A stretch of DNA of 64,000 nucleotides from Sphingomonas sp. SORGH_AS_0950 (GTDB lineage: Bacteria > Pseudomonadota > Alphaproteobacteria > Sphingomonadales > Sphingomonadaceae), in NCBI RefSeq assembly GCF_030818415.1, contig NZ_JAUTAE010000001.1, forward strand, positions 1,901,001 through 1,965,000, given 5' to 3'. Below the pieces are notes generated by a model. That model was not told the DNA's origin. It made no database searches and saw only the letters and a program-made list of their open reading frames with translations. A program made the translations under genes and the position numbers. Shown here piece after piece: positions 1 to 7,356 of this stretch. Position 1 is the stretch's first letter; each line of letters begins with the position of its first letter.

Positions 1-1
1 G

Positions 2-142
2 CGGGTCTATGAGGGCGATGCCGATGTCGATTCCAACAGCCTGGAGGTGATCGTCGGCCGCCTGCGCAAGAAGGTCGGCGCGGCGCTGATCGAGACGGTG
101 CGCGGGCTGGGCTATCGCCTGACCGCCGGTGAAGCCGCATGA
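2..142 (+). CDS. Response regulator, C-terminal end (partial)
   Basis: The reading frame is open from the window edge and ends at TGA 140-142. The 46 visible residues match the last part of an OmpR/PhoB-type winged-helix domain: a recognition-helix segment with VGRLRKK followed by the wing, ETVRGLGYRL. The receiver domain lies outside the window. The stop overlaps the ATG of the histidine kinase gene by four bases (ATGA), so the two are a co-transcribed two-component pair. The stimulus cannot be told from this fragment. Confidence 0.85.
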   Translation, partial: RVYEGDADVDSNSLEVIVGRLRKKVGAALIETVRGLGYRLTAGEAA

Positions 143-1494
143 GGATGCCGCGTTCGATCCATGGCCGGATGATCGTCATCTCGGGCACCGCGATCCTCGC
201 CGCGTTGCTGCTCGCGGGCTGGGCGCTAACCAGCGCGCTGGAGGGGATCGTGACGCGCGGGCTGGACCAGCGGCTCGATTCGGAGATCGCCGTCCTCGCC
301 GCCGCGATCGGGCCGGACGGACGGGTCGACCGGGCGCGCATCGCCGATCGTCGCGGGCTGCTGGAGCCCGAGCCGGGCTGGCGCTGGCGGATCATGGGGC
401 CTGACGGCACGCTGGGATCGGGCGATTTCCCGCCGCTCGTCGCGCCGCATCCCCCCGGCCCGGACGAAGCCGGTCGTTCCCCCGCCCCGCCGCCACCGGG
501 CCCCGCCATCCAGGGCCCCCGCCCTGCCGAAGGTCGGACCGAACAGGGCGTGCGCGTCCATGCCCGGCAGATCGCCATCCCCTCCTCGCGCGGGTCCGTG
601 ACGATCACCGCCGCCGCCCCGCGCGCGGTCGTCGCGCAGCCGATCCGCGCCGCGCTGGTCCCGTTGCTGGCGATGCTGGCCGGGCTGGGGGTGTTGCTGG
701 CGGCGGCGAGCCTGATCCAGCTGCGGCTGGGGCTGCGCCCGTTGCGGCGGCTGCGCGATCAGGTGGCAGCGATCCGGGGCGGGACGCTGAGCCAGGTCGA
801 CGAGGACCAGCCCGCCGAGCTTCGCCCGCTCGCGGTCGAACTCAACGCGATGGCCGCCGATAGCGAGCGCGCGCTTGCCACCGCGCGCGCCTCCGCCGCC
901 AATCTGGCGCATGCGCTCAAGACGCCGGTCGCCACGCTGGCGCTCGATCTGGCGGACGATCCGCCCCGCGCGGCACAGGTCGCGCGGATCGATGCCACCA
1001 TTCGCCATCACCTCGCGCGGGCGCGGGTCCAGAACGGGGCGGTGCGCGCCGCGACCGCGCTCGGGCCCGCGATCCGCGACCTGACCCATGCGATTGGGCG
1101 GCTCCATGCCGATCGCGGCATCACCCTGTCCACCGACCTGCCCGACGATCTGGCGGTGGCGATGGACGCGCAGGATCTGGACGAGGTCGCGGGCAATCTG
1201 ATCGACAATGCCGCCCGCCATGCTCGCACCCGCGTCCTGATCGCGGCGCGGGCGGAGGAACGGCAGATCCGCCTGACCGTGTCGGACGACGGCCCCGGCA
1301 TCGCCGAGGCGGACCGGATTCGCGCAACCCAGGCGGGGGCCCGGCTGGACGAGCGGGGCGACGGGCATGGCTTCGGCCTGTCGATCGCGCGCGAACTGGC
1401 CGAGCTTCATGGCGGGCGACTGATCCTCGACGAAGCGGCGGGAGGCGGGCTGGCCGCCACCGTGCTGCTGCCCCGCGCCGCCCGCACCGCCTAG
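139..1494 (+). CDS. Sensor histidine kinase (PhoQ-like H-box)
   Basis: A 451-residue membrane histidine kinase, partner of the overlapping response regulator. It has one membrane segment near residues 12-32, a proline-rich periplasmic stretch, a second segment near 172-195 and a HAMP linker. The phospho-accepting His is about residue 258 in HALKTPV, the variant H-box seen in PhoQ-like kinases. The N-box NLIDNAARHA lies near 353, G1 DDGPGI near 383 and G2 GHGFGL near 410, so the ATPase core looks complete. The periplasmic domain is short and rich in Pro and Gly and gives no hint of the ligand. There is no PAS domain, so it is not a typical PhoR. Confidence 0.92.
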   Translation: MRMPRSIHGRMIVISGTAILAALLLAGWALTSALEGIVTRGLDQRLDSEIAVLAAAIGPDGRVDRARIADRRGLLEPEPGWRWRIMGPDGTLGSGDFPPLVAPHPPGPDEAGRSPAPPPPGPAIQGPRPAEGRTEQGVRVHARQIAIPSSRGSVTITAAAPRAVVAQPIRAALVPLLAMLAGLGVLLAAASLIQLRLGLRPLRRLRDQVAAIRGGTLSQVDEDQPAELRPLAVELNAMAADSERALATARASAANLAHALKTPVATLALDLADDPPRAAQVARIDATIRHHLARARVQNGAVRAATALGPAIRDLTHAIGRLHADRGITLSTDLPDDLAVAMDAQDLDEVAGNLIDNAARHARTRVLIAARAEERQIRLTVSDDGPGIAEADRIRATQAGARLDERGDGHGFGLSIARELAELHGGRLILDEAAGGGLAATVLLPRAARTA

Positions 1495-1504
1495 ACAGGA
1501 GAGC

Positions 1505-3103
1505 ATGATGATCCCCCGCCCCGCCCGCCTTCGCCCGATATGCCTGCTCCCCATGCTGGCCCTGCTGCTCCAGGCGCAGACGCCGGTTCCGGTCGCGCCG
1601 CCCTCGCCCGCCGACATTTATGGCCCGCTATTCGCCGCGGTGCAGGAGGCGCAGGTCTTTCCCGACGGCAAGACCTTCGCCGATGCGGTGCCGCGCGAAG
1701 AGCCGCAGGCGATCCTGGCCGCCTATGCGCGTGAGAAGCCGGTGGACAAGGCGGCGCTGGCGGCCTTCGTCCACCGCCATTTCTCGGTGCGCGGCGACGA
1801 GGCAAAGGCCCGCCCGCCGCTGCGCGCGCGTATCCGCGACCTGTGGCCCGTGCTGGGCCGCGCGCCCTTCGCCGCAACGCTCGGCTCCTCCGCGCTGGGG
1901 CTGAACCGTGGCTATATCGTACCCGGCGACCGGTTTCAGGAAATCTATTACTGGGACAGCTATTTCACGATGCTGGGGCTGAAGGCCGATGGCCAGGCGC
2001 CGCTGGTCGAGGCGATGCTCGCCAATTTCGTCGATCTGGTCGAGCGGTACGGCCATGTCCCGAACGGCACGCGCAGCTATTATCTCAGCCGGTCGCAGCC
2101 GCCGTTCCTGGCGCTGATGATGGACCTGTCGGACGATCGCGATCCGCCGCTGGCGAAGCGGCGGCTGGCGGCGCTGATCCGCGAGCATGACTATTGGATG
2201 GCGGGGGCGGACTGCCTGGATGCCACCGGCGCCTGCCGGCATGTCGTGCGGATGCCCGATGGCAGCCTGCTGAACCGTTATTGGGATGCGCGCGATACGC
2301 CGCGCGACGAGAGCTGGCGCGAGGATCGCGAAACCGCCGCCAGGGCCGCGCCCCGCCCCGCCGCGATCGTGCAGCGCGACCTGCGCGCGGCGGCGGAGTC
2401 GGGCTGGGACTTCAGCTCGCGCTGGCTGGGCGACCCGATGCGATTGGAGACGATCCGCACCACCGATATCGTGCCTGTCGACCTCAACAGCCTGTTGTGG
2501 ATCGGCGAAACCCGCATCGCCGCGCGGGCCAGGGCCGCCGGGGACGACGCGACCGCGCAGCGTTTCGCCGCCATGGCGACGCGGCGAAAGGCGGCGATCG
2601 ACCACTATCTCTGGGTCGCCAGAGAACGGCGCTTCGCCGATTGGGACCGGACGGCCCGGCGCCCCACGGCGGCACGCACCGCCGCCTCGCTCTTCCCGCT
2701 GTTCGCCGGGCTGGCGAGTGCCGAGCAGGCGCGCGCGGTCGCCGCATCCACCCGTGCCACGCTGGTCGGCGAGGGCGGGCTGCGCACCACCAATATCCGG
2801 TCGGGCCAGCAATGGGATGCCCCCAATGGCTGGGCGCCGCTGCAATGGATCGCGGTCGAGGGGCTCGGCCGCTATGGCGAACAGGCACTGGCCAGGGACA
2901 TCGCCCGCCGCTGGATCGCGACCGTCGCGCGAACCTATGCCGAGATGGGCAAGCTGCTGGAAAAATACGATGTCGAGGAACGGCGGCCTGGCGGCGGCGG
3001 GGAATATCCCACGCAGGACGGGTTCGGCTGGACCAACGGGGTCACGGCGGCGATGCTGGAGCGGTGGCCGGAACTGACCCCTTCGGATGGCGCGCCCCGA
3101 TAA
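1505..3103 (+). CDS. treA: Periplasmic alpha,alpha-trehalase (GH37)
   Basis: Hydrolyses trehalose to two glucose. Both family signatures are present: PGDRFQEIYYWDSY near residue 140 and QWDAPNGWAPLQ near 436. The glycine-rich loop GGGGEY near 497 carries the conserved Glu, and SGWDFSSRW near 300 carries the conserved Asp; in E. coli TreA these positions are the catalytic base and acid. The N-terminus has a hydrophobic signal peptide after RPARLRP, so export to the periplasm is expected. ATG 1508 directly follows ATG 1505, so the start may be one codon later. The gene begins 10 bases after the kinase stop and may be co-transcribed with it. The 532-residue length is normal for the family. Confidence 0.93.
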   Translation: MMIPRPARLRPICLLPMLALLLQAQTPVPVAPPSPADIYGPLFAAVQEAQVFPDGKTFADAVPREEPQAILAAYAREKPVDKAALAAFVHRHFSVRGDEAKARPPLRARIRDLWPVLGRAPFAATLGSSALGLNRGYIVPGDRFQEIYYWDSYFTMLGLKADGQAPLVEAMLANFVDLVERYGHVPNGTRSYYLSRSQPPFLALMMDLSDDRDPPLAKRRLAALIREHDYWMAGADCLDATGACRHVVRMPDGSLLNRYWDARDTPRDESWREDRETAARAAPRPAAIVQRDLRAAAESGWDFSSRWLGDPMRLETIRTTDIVPVDLNSLLWIGETRIAARARAAGDDATAQRFAAMATRRKAAIDHYLWVARERRFADWDRTARRPTAARTAASLFPLFAGLASAEQARAVAASTRATLVGEGGLRTTNIRSGQQWDAPNGWAPLQWIAVEGLGRYGEQALARDIARRWIATVARTYAEMGKLLEKYDVEERRPGGGGEYPTQDGFGWTNGVTAAMLERWPELTPSDGAPR

Positions 3104-3169
3104 GGGGTTCATGCGGAGGCGCGAACAAAAACTCTCCCCCCGCCCCGGACTTCGTGTAGCGGACCCCGC

Positions 3170-4453
3170 ATGACCGACATTCCGCACACCGTCCTAGGCA
3201 TCGACTTCGGCACCACCAACTCGGTCATCGCGCGTGCCGAGGGCGGGCAGTCCCATCTCGTCCCCCTCAAGGGGCCCAAGGACGCCGATCCGGTCTTCCG
3301 TTCGGCGCTGTGCTTCTGGGAAGATGACGGGATCGCGGTCGAGGCGGGGCCCTGGGCGATCGCCGAATATCTCGACTTTCCGGGTGGCAGCCGCTTCATC
3401 CAGTCGTTCAAGTCGGTCGCCGCCTCACCCGTGTTCGAGCATGCGACGGTGTTCGACAAACGCTATCGCTTCGAGGAACTGGGTCGCACCTTTCTCGACC
3501 GGATGGCGGCGCATGGCGGTGGCGCCCTGGACGGCAAGGCGGCGCGGATCGTGGTCGGGCGGCCGGTGGAATATGCCGGGCACCGCCCCGACGAGGCGCT
3601 CGCCCGCCAGCGTTACGACGCGATGTTCGCGCGGCTGGGGGCGGAGATCCACTATGTCTATGAACCGCTGGGCGCGGCATTCAGCTATGCCTCGCGGATC
3701 ACCGAGCCCGCGACCGTATTGGTTGCCGATTTCGGCGGCGGCACCAGCGACTTTTCGATCGTCCGCATCGCCGCGCCCGGCGCCGCGCGCCGCTGCGAAC
3801 CGCTGGGCCATGCCGGTGTCGGCATTGCGGGCGATCGGTTCGACCAGCGGCTGATCGATCACCTCGTCCTGCCGCTGCTGGGCGCGGGCGGCCAATATCG
3901 GTCGTTCGACAAGGTGCTGGAGATTCCGCGCGGCTATTTCGCCGATTTCGGCGACTGGTCGCGCCTGGCGCTGATGCGCAACCGCAAGACGCTGGCCGAA
4001 CTGGAGAAGCTGCGCCGCGCCGCGCTCGACCCGGAGGCGATCGGCCGGATGATCGCGATCATCGAGGAGGAGCAGGGATACCGGCTCTACGACGCGGTCG
4101 GCCGGGTGAAGCGCGACCTGTCGGCGGCGGAGGAGGCGCGGTTCCGGTTCGAAGGCGGCGGCCGGTCGATCGAGGCGGGTGTCAGCCGGAAGGATTTCGA
4201 AAGCTGGATCGCCCCCGATCTGGCGCGGATCGAGCAGGCGGTCGACCGGGCGATGACGGCGGCGGCGACCGGGCCCGAGCAGATCGACCAGGTGTTCCTG
4301 ACCGGCGGCACCTCGCTGATGCCCGCGATCCGGCGGATGTTCGAGATGCGCTTCGGCGAGGGCAAGATCGCGACCGGCGGCGAACTCACCTCGATCGCGC
4401 ATGGCCTGGCGCTGATCGGAGAGCAGGCGGATATCGGGGCCTGGGCGGTGTAA
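3170..4453 (+). CDS. Hsp70-family ATPase, YegD-like
   Basis: A 427-residue actin-fold ATPase related to DnaK but ending where the nucleotide-binding domain ends, as in YegD. Phosphate-1 motif DFGTTNS is at residue 11, phosphate-2 DFGGGTSDFS near 187, and the adenosine motif LTGGTSLMPAIRRMF near the C-terminus. There is no peptide-binding domain or lid, so canonical chaperone activity is not expected. Its cellular role is unknown in this family. It follows trehalase by 66 bases, with no obvious terminator between them. Confidence 0.88.
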   Translation: MTDIPHTVLGIDFGTTNSVIARAEGGQSHLVPLKGPKDADPVFRSALCFWEDDGIAVEAGPWAIAEYLDFPGGSRFIQSFKSVAASPVFEHATVFDKRYRFEELGRTFLDRMAAHGGGALDGKAARIVVGRPVEYAGHRPDEALARQRYDAMFARLGAEIHYVYEPLGAAFSYASRITEPATVLVADFGGGTSDFSIVRIAAPGAARRCEPLGHAGVGIAGDRFDQRLIDHLVLPLLGAGGQYRSFDKVLEIPRGYFADFGDWSRLALMRNRKTLAELEKLRRAALDPEAIGRMIAIIEEEQGYRLYDAVGRVKRDLSAAEEARFRFEGGGRSIEAGVSRKDFESWIAPDLARIEQAVDRAMTAAATGPEQIDQVFLTGGTSLMPAIRRMFEMRFGEGKIATGGELTSIAHGLALIGEQADIGAWAV

Positions 4454-4456
4454 AAG

Positions 4457-4617
4457 CCCCTCCCGCAGGCGGATTTCAGGTCGGTCATGCCCCCGGCATG
4501 ACCTGAACGATGCAGGGCATCGTTTACCTGAAACTGGTTTGGGGAGGGCAAGGCCACAGGCTATGGTCTCGGTGAGACTCCATGCCCTCCCCCATCCCCT
4601 CCCGCCTGCGGGAGGGG
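4457..4617. repeat. Palindromic intergenic element with 16-bp inverted ends
   Basis: The 16 bases at 4457-4472 (CCCCTCCCGCAGGCGG) recur as an exact inverted copy at 4602-4617. The interior contains a second inverted motif (GGTCATGCC/GGCATGACC at about 4480-4503). The element fills the space between the convergent Hsp70-like gene and the TonB receptor gene and could act as a bidirectional terminator or be a MITE-like repeat. Confidence 0.6.
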
Positions 4618-4645
4618 AGCGGCTAGAGGCCAGGGCGGGGTTCTA

Positions 4646-7033
4646 TCAGAATCCCTTTTTCAGCGTCACGAACCACTGGCGCGGCGCGCCGGCGAGCAGC
4701 GTCTGGTTGTCGCCGCTGGCGGTGAAGCCGTTGGTGCCGATGGTCGAGATATAGCGCTTGTCGGTCAGGTTGGTCACGCTGCCCTCGATCGAGAAGCCGC
4801 CCCAGGCCTCGGGGAAGCGATAGCCGATGCTGGCATCGACCAGCACGCGACCCGCCACCGACTGGTCGTTCAGATAGGTGAAGTAGCGCTTCGACATGTA
4901 ATCCGCGCCGACCCGGCCGAAGAACCGGCTGTCGTCATAGACCAGCTCGCCCTTGACCATGTTCTGCGGCGTGTCGACGACATAGCGGCCCTTCTCCGCC
5001 AGCAGGTTGCCCGAACCGTCGCGCACCGTCTGTTGATAGGTCGCATGATTGTACGAATAGCTGGCCAACGCCGAGAAGGCCGGGGTCAGGCGGTAGAAGG
5101 CCGAAACCTCCGCGCCATAGCTTTCGACGCGGCCGACATTGTTCAGCGTCGGCGGAATGCCCTGGATCGCGGTGCCGACCGAATAGGTCAGCAGGCGGTC
5201 GGAAAAGTCGATATAATAGCCGACCGCCGACAGTTGCAGCCCGCCGGTGCGATAGCGCAGGCCACCCTCGGCCGTCTTGGACTTTTCGGGGCGCACCGTG
5301 TTGGCCACGGCATTGAACGCCGCCTGGCTGATCGAGAAGGGCGGTGCGGTCGCGGCGGCGACGAAGGCGCGCATATTCTCGGTATAGCTGGCGAAGACCT
5401 CCGCCTGGTTGCCCAGGTGCAGCACCGCGCCGATCTGCGGCAGGAACCAGTCCTGGCTCTTGATCCGGCCGCGCGCCAGCGTCCCCGCCAGCACATTGGC
5501 CTGGTTGCGCACGCGCATCCCCTTCCAACCGCCATTGATGGTCAGCTGGCCGATGTCGAGCGTGTCGCCGACCGAATATTGCAGCGTCTCGGTGTCGTAC
5601 TTGCCGTTCCACGCGGTCGACATCGGATTGCTCTGATAGTCCAGCGCGTTGCGGTTCGGCGTCGCGGTATCGGTCATGCCATAGAGGCGACGTGCCTGGT
5701 GCAGCGTGTTGCTCTCATACCAGCCGGTCAGCGCCAGCGTGTTGGCGCCGGTGGTCAGCGCCAGCTTGGCGATGGTCCCCGCGCGGTCGAGGCTGTACTG
5801 GGTCGTGCGGAAGGACAGCGGCGCGGGGTTGGTGATCGGCGTGCCGTCGGCATTGGGCGCGCCCAGCGTGGTCGGGCTGTAGGGCGTGATCCACGACCCC
5901 TGTCCCTTGTTATGATGATAATAGCTGGTCGAGGTCAGCGACAGGCTGTCGGTCAGCTTGGCGTCGAAGGTTACGCCGCCCAGATAGTCGCGGCGCAGAC
6001 CCGCCGCGTCATAATAGCCGTCGTCCAGCGTGATGCCGCTCGGCAGGCCGATCCCGACCCCGGCATAGGGCGCGGAAAAGCCGTTCAGCGAACCGTTCGC
6101 CTTCTGATAGGCCGCCGCCGCCGCGCCGTTGGTCGCCTGCTTGGCATAGAGGATCGCCAGCGGATAATTGTTGCTGATATTGTCGTTGAAATAGCCGCGA
6201 CGCTTGATGATATCGAGGCTCAGGTCCTGATAGTCGTTCTCGCGACGGTCGGAAAAGTTGAAGAAGCCGGTGATCGAGCCGCGATCGCCGAAATCCTTGA
6301 CGATCTTGGCATTGGCCTGATGCTGACGCTGGCTGCCATAGCCCTTCCACTTGTCGGTAGTCAGATAGGCATAGCTCAGATAGCCCTTCAGCCCGCCGCC
6401 CAGGTCGCCGCTGTCGACACGGATGAAGGCGCGCGCGGTATCGTTGCTGCCATAGGTGCCCGACGCGGCGATCCCGGCGGTGTCGGACGGGGTGCGGCTG
6501 GTGAACTGGATGGTACCGCCCAGATTGCTGGTCGAGGCGGTGCCCAGCGCGCCCGCGCCCTGCGCGACGCTGGTCGAGGCGATATTCTCCGAGATGATCG
6601 CGCGGCTGATGTGCAGGCCGTTGGTCGGGCCATAGCTCATGTCGCCCAGCGGCACGCCGTCGAGCGTGAAGCCCAGCTGGTTCTGATTGAACCCGCGCAG
6701 CGAGATCTTGGTCGACCATTCATAGGCGCCGAAGGGATCGGCCGACTGGAAGTTCACGCCCGGCAGCTTCGAGATCGCCTTGAGCGGCGACGTGCCGGGG
6801 GTCAGCCGGTCGAGATCGGCGGCGGTGACGGTCTGGACCTGGCGGCTCTGGCCGAAGCCGAGCACGACGACGTCACCCGAATTGCCCGACTGATCGGTAT
6901 CGGTCGTGCTGGGGTCGGCGACCACCGGGTCGCTCGCCGTGCCGGTAACAGCGGCCTGCGCGGGCAACCCCTGCGCCGCGACGCCGGGTGCGATCAGCGC
7001 GACCGTCGCAACACCGACCAGATACTTCACCAT
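4646..7033 (-). CDS. TonB-dependent outer-membrane receptor, probably phosphate-regulated
   Basis: A 795-residue outer-membrane receptor with a signal peptide (MVKYLVGVATVALIAPGVAAQG), a plug domain at about 50-175 (LDGVPLGD and SNLGGTIQF typical), and a beta-barrel ending in the aromatic Phe needed for insertion. Barrel features such as VTNLTDKRY near the end fit the FecA/CirA-type superfamily. The substrate cannot be read from sequence. Upstream, four PHO-box half-sites with exact 11-bp spacing start 59 bases before the ATG, which points to PhoB control and to uptake of a phosphorus compound. No partner genes lie beside it. Confidence 0.9.
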   Translation of the reverse strand: MVKYLVGVATVALIAPGVAAQGLPAQAAVTGTASDPVVADPSTTDTDQSGNSGDVVVLGFGQSRQVQTVTAADLDRLTPGTSPLKAISKLPGVNFQSADPFGAYEWSTKISLRGFNQNQLGFTLDGVPLGDMSYGPTNGLHISRAIISENIASTSVAQGAGALGTASTSNLGGTIQFTSRTPSDTAGIAASGTYGSNDTARAFIRVDSGDLGGGLKGYLSYAYLTTDKWKGYGSQRQHQANAKIVKDFGDRGSITGFFNFSDRRENDYQDLSLDIIKRRGYFNDNISNNYPLAILYAKQATNGAAAAAYQKANGSLNGFSAPYAGVGIGLPSGITLDDGYYDAAGLRRDYLGGVTFDAKLTDSLSLTSTSYYHHNKGQGSWITPYSPTTLGAPNADGTPITNPAPLSFRTTQYSLDRAGTIAKLALTTGANTLALTGWYESNTLHQARRLYGMTDTATPNRNALDYQSNPMSTAWNGKYDTETLQYSVGDTLDIGQLTINGGWKGMRVRNQANVLAGTLARGRIKSQDWFLPQIGAVLHLGNQAEVFASYTENMRAFVAAATAPPFSISQAAFNAVANTVRPEKSKTAEGGLRYRTGGLQLSAVGYYIDFSDRLLTYSVGTAIQGIPPTLNNVGRVESYGAEVSAFYRLTPAFSALASYSYNHATYQQTVRDGSGNLLAEKGRYVVDTPQNMVKGELVYDDSRFFGRVGADYMSKRYFTYLNDQSVAGRVLVDASIGYRFPEAWGGFSIEGSVTNLTDKRYISTIGTNGFTASGDNQTLLAGAPRQWFVTLKKGF

Positions 7034-7091
7034 GATGTTTCGCCCCCAAATGGCTCGTTAACCCAATGGAGCGGGCGCATGGGACCGGCGC

Positions 7092-7130
7092 GTGACATCA
7101 TGGCGACAGCGTAATGACCGGTTTGTGACG
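7092..7130 (-). promoter_or_regulatory. Tandem PHO-box-like array (PhoB operator)
   Basis: Read on the minus strand, the half-sites GTCAC, GTCAT, GTCGC and GTCAC occur at an exact 11-base period (plus-strand positions 7125-7129, 7114-7118, 7103-7107 and 7092-7096). The PhoB consensus is two CTGTCAT units 11 bases apart with an A/T-rich gap. The first gap here is AAAC-like; later gaps are less A/T-rich. Four units equal two adjacent 22-bp PhoB dimer sites. They sit 59-97 bases upstream of the TonB receptor ATG, a normal activator position. Confidence 0.7.
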
Positions 7131-7160
7131 GCCTGCCGTTGTGGCTTTGCGGTCACGTAC

Positions 7161-7301
7161 TTTTCCTCCCCTGCAAGGGGAGGGGGACCAGCGAAGCTGG
7201 TGGAGGGGTGTCACCACTTGCGAGGATGGCGGAACCTCGCACAGCGGGACACCCCTCCGTCAGGGCTTCGCCCTGCCACCTCCCCTTGCAGGGGAGGAAA
7301 A
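7161..7301. repeat. 141-bp hairpin element with 23-bp inverted ends
   Basis: The 23 bases at 7161-7183 are repeated as an exact inverted copy at 7279-7301. Inner arms also pair (GGAGGGGTGTC with GACACCCCTCC). The two halves could fold into one long stem. It lies between the divergent-looking TonB receptor promoter and the 3' end of maeB, downstream of both flanking transcripts' critical sites. It resembles the element at 50175-50428 in its composition. Confidence 0.65.
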
Positions 7302-7338
7302 AAGGGGGCCGGACAACCCGCGTTGCCCGGCCCCCTTT
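7298..7338 (-). terminator. Rho-independent terminator of maeB
   Basis: Read on the minus strand after the maeB stop: AAAGGGGGCCGG, a loop around CAACGCGGGTTG, CCGGCCCCC and then a run of six T. The stem is GC-rich and the U-tract is clear. It overlaps the right end of the 141-bp hairpin element by four bases. Confidence 0.8.
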
Positions 7339-7356
7339 CCTACCGATCTCCGAAAA

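Noticed and set aside
5033..7114. 693-residue plus-strand frame opposite the first TonB receptor
   Set aside because: Antisense mirror of the receptor barrel; no motif, and it runs across the PHO-box region.
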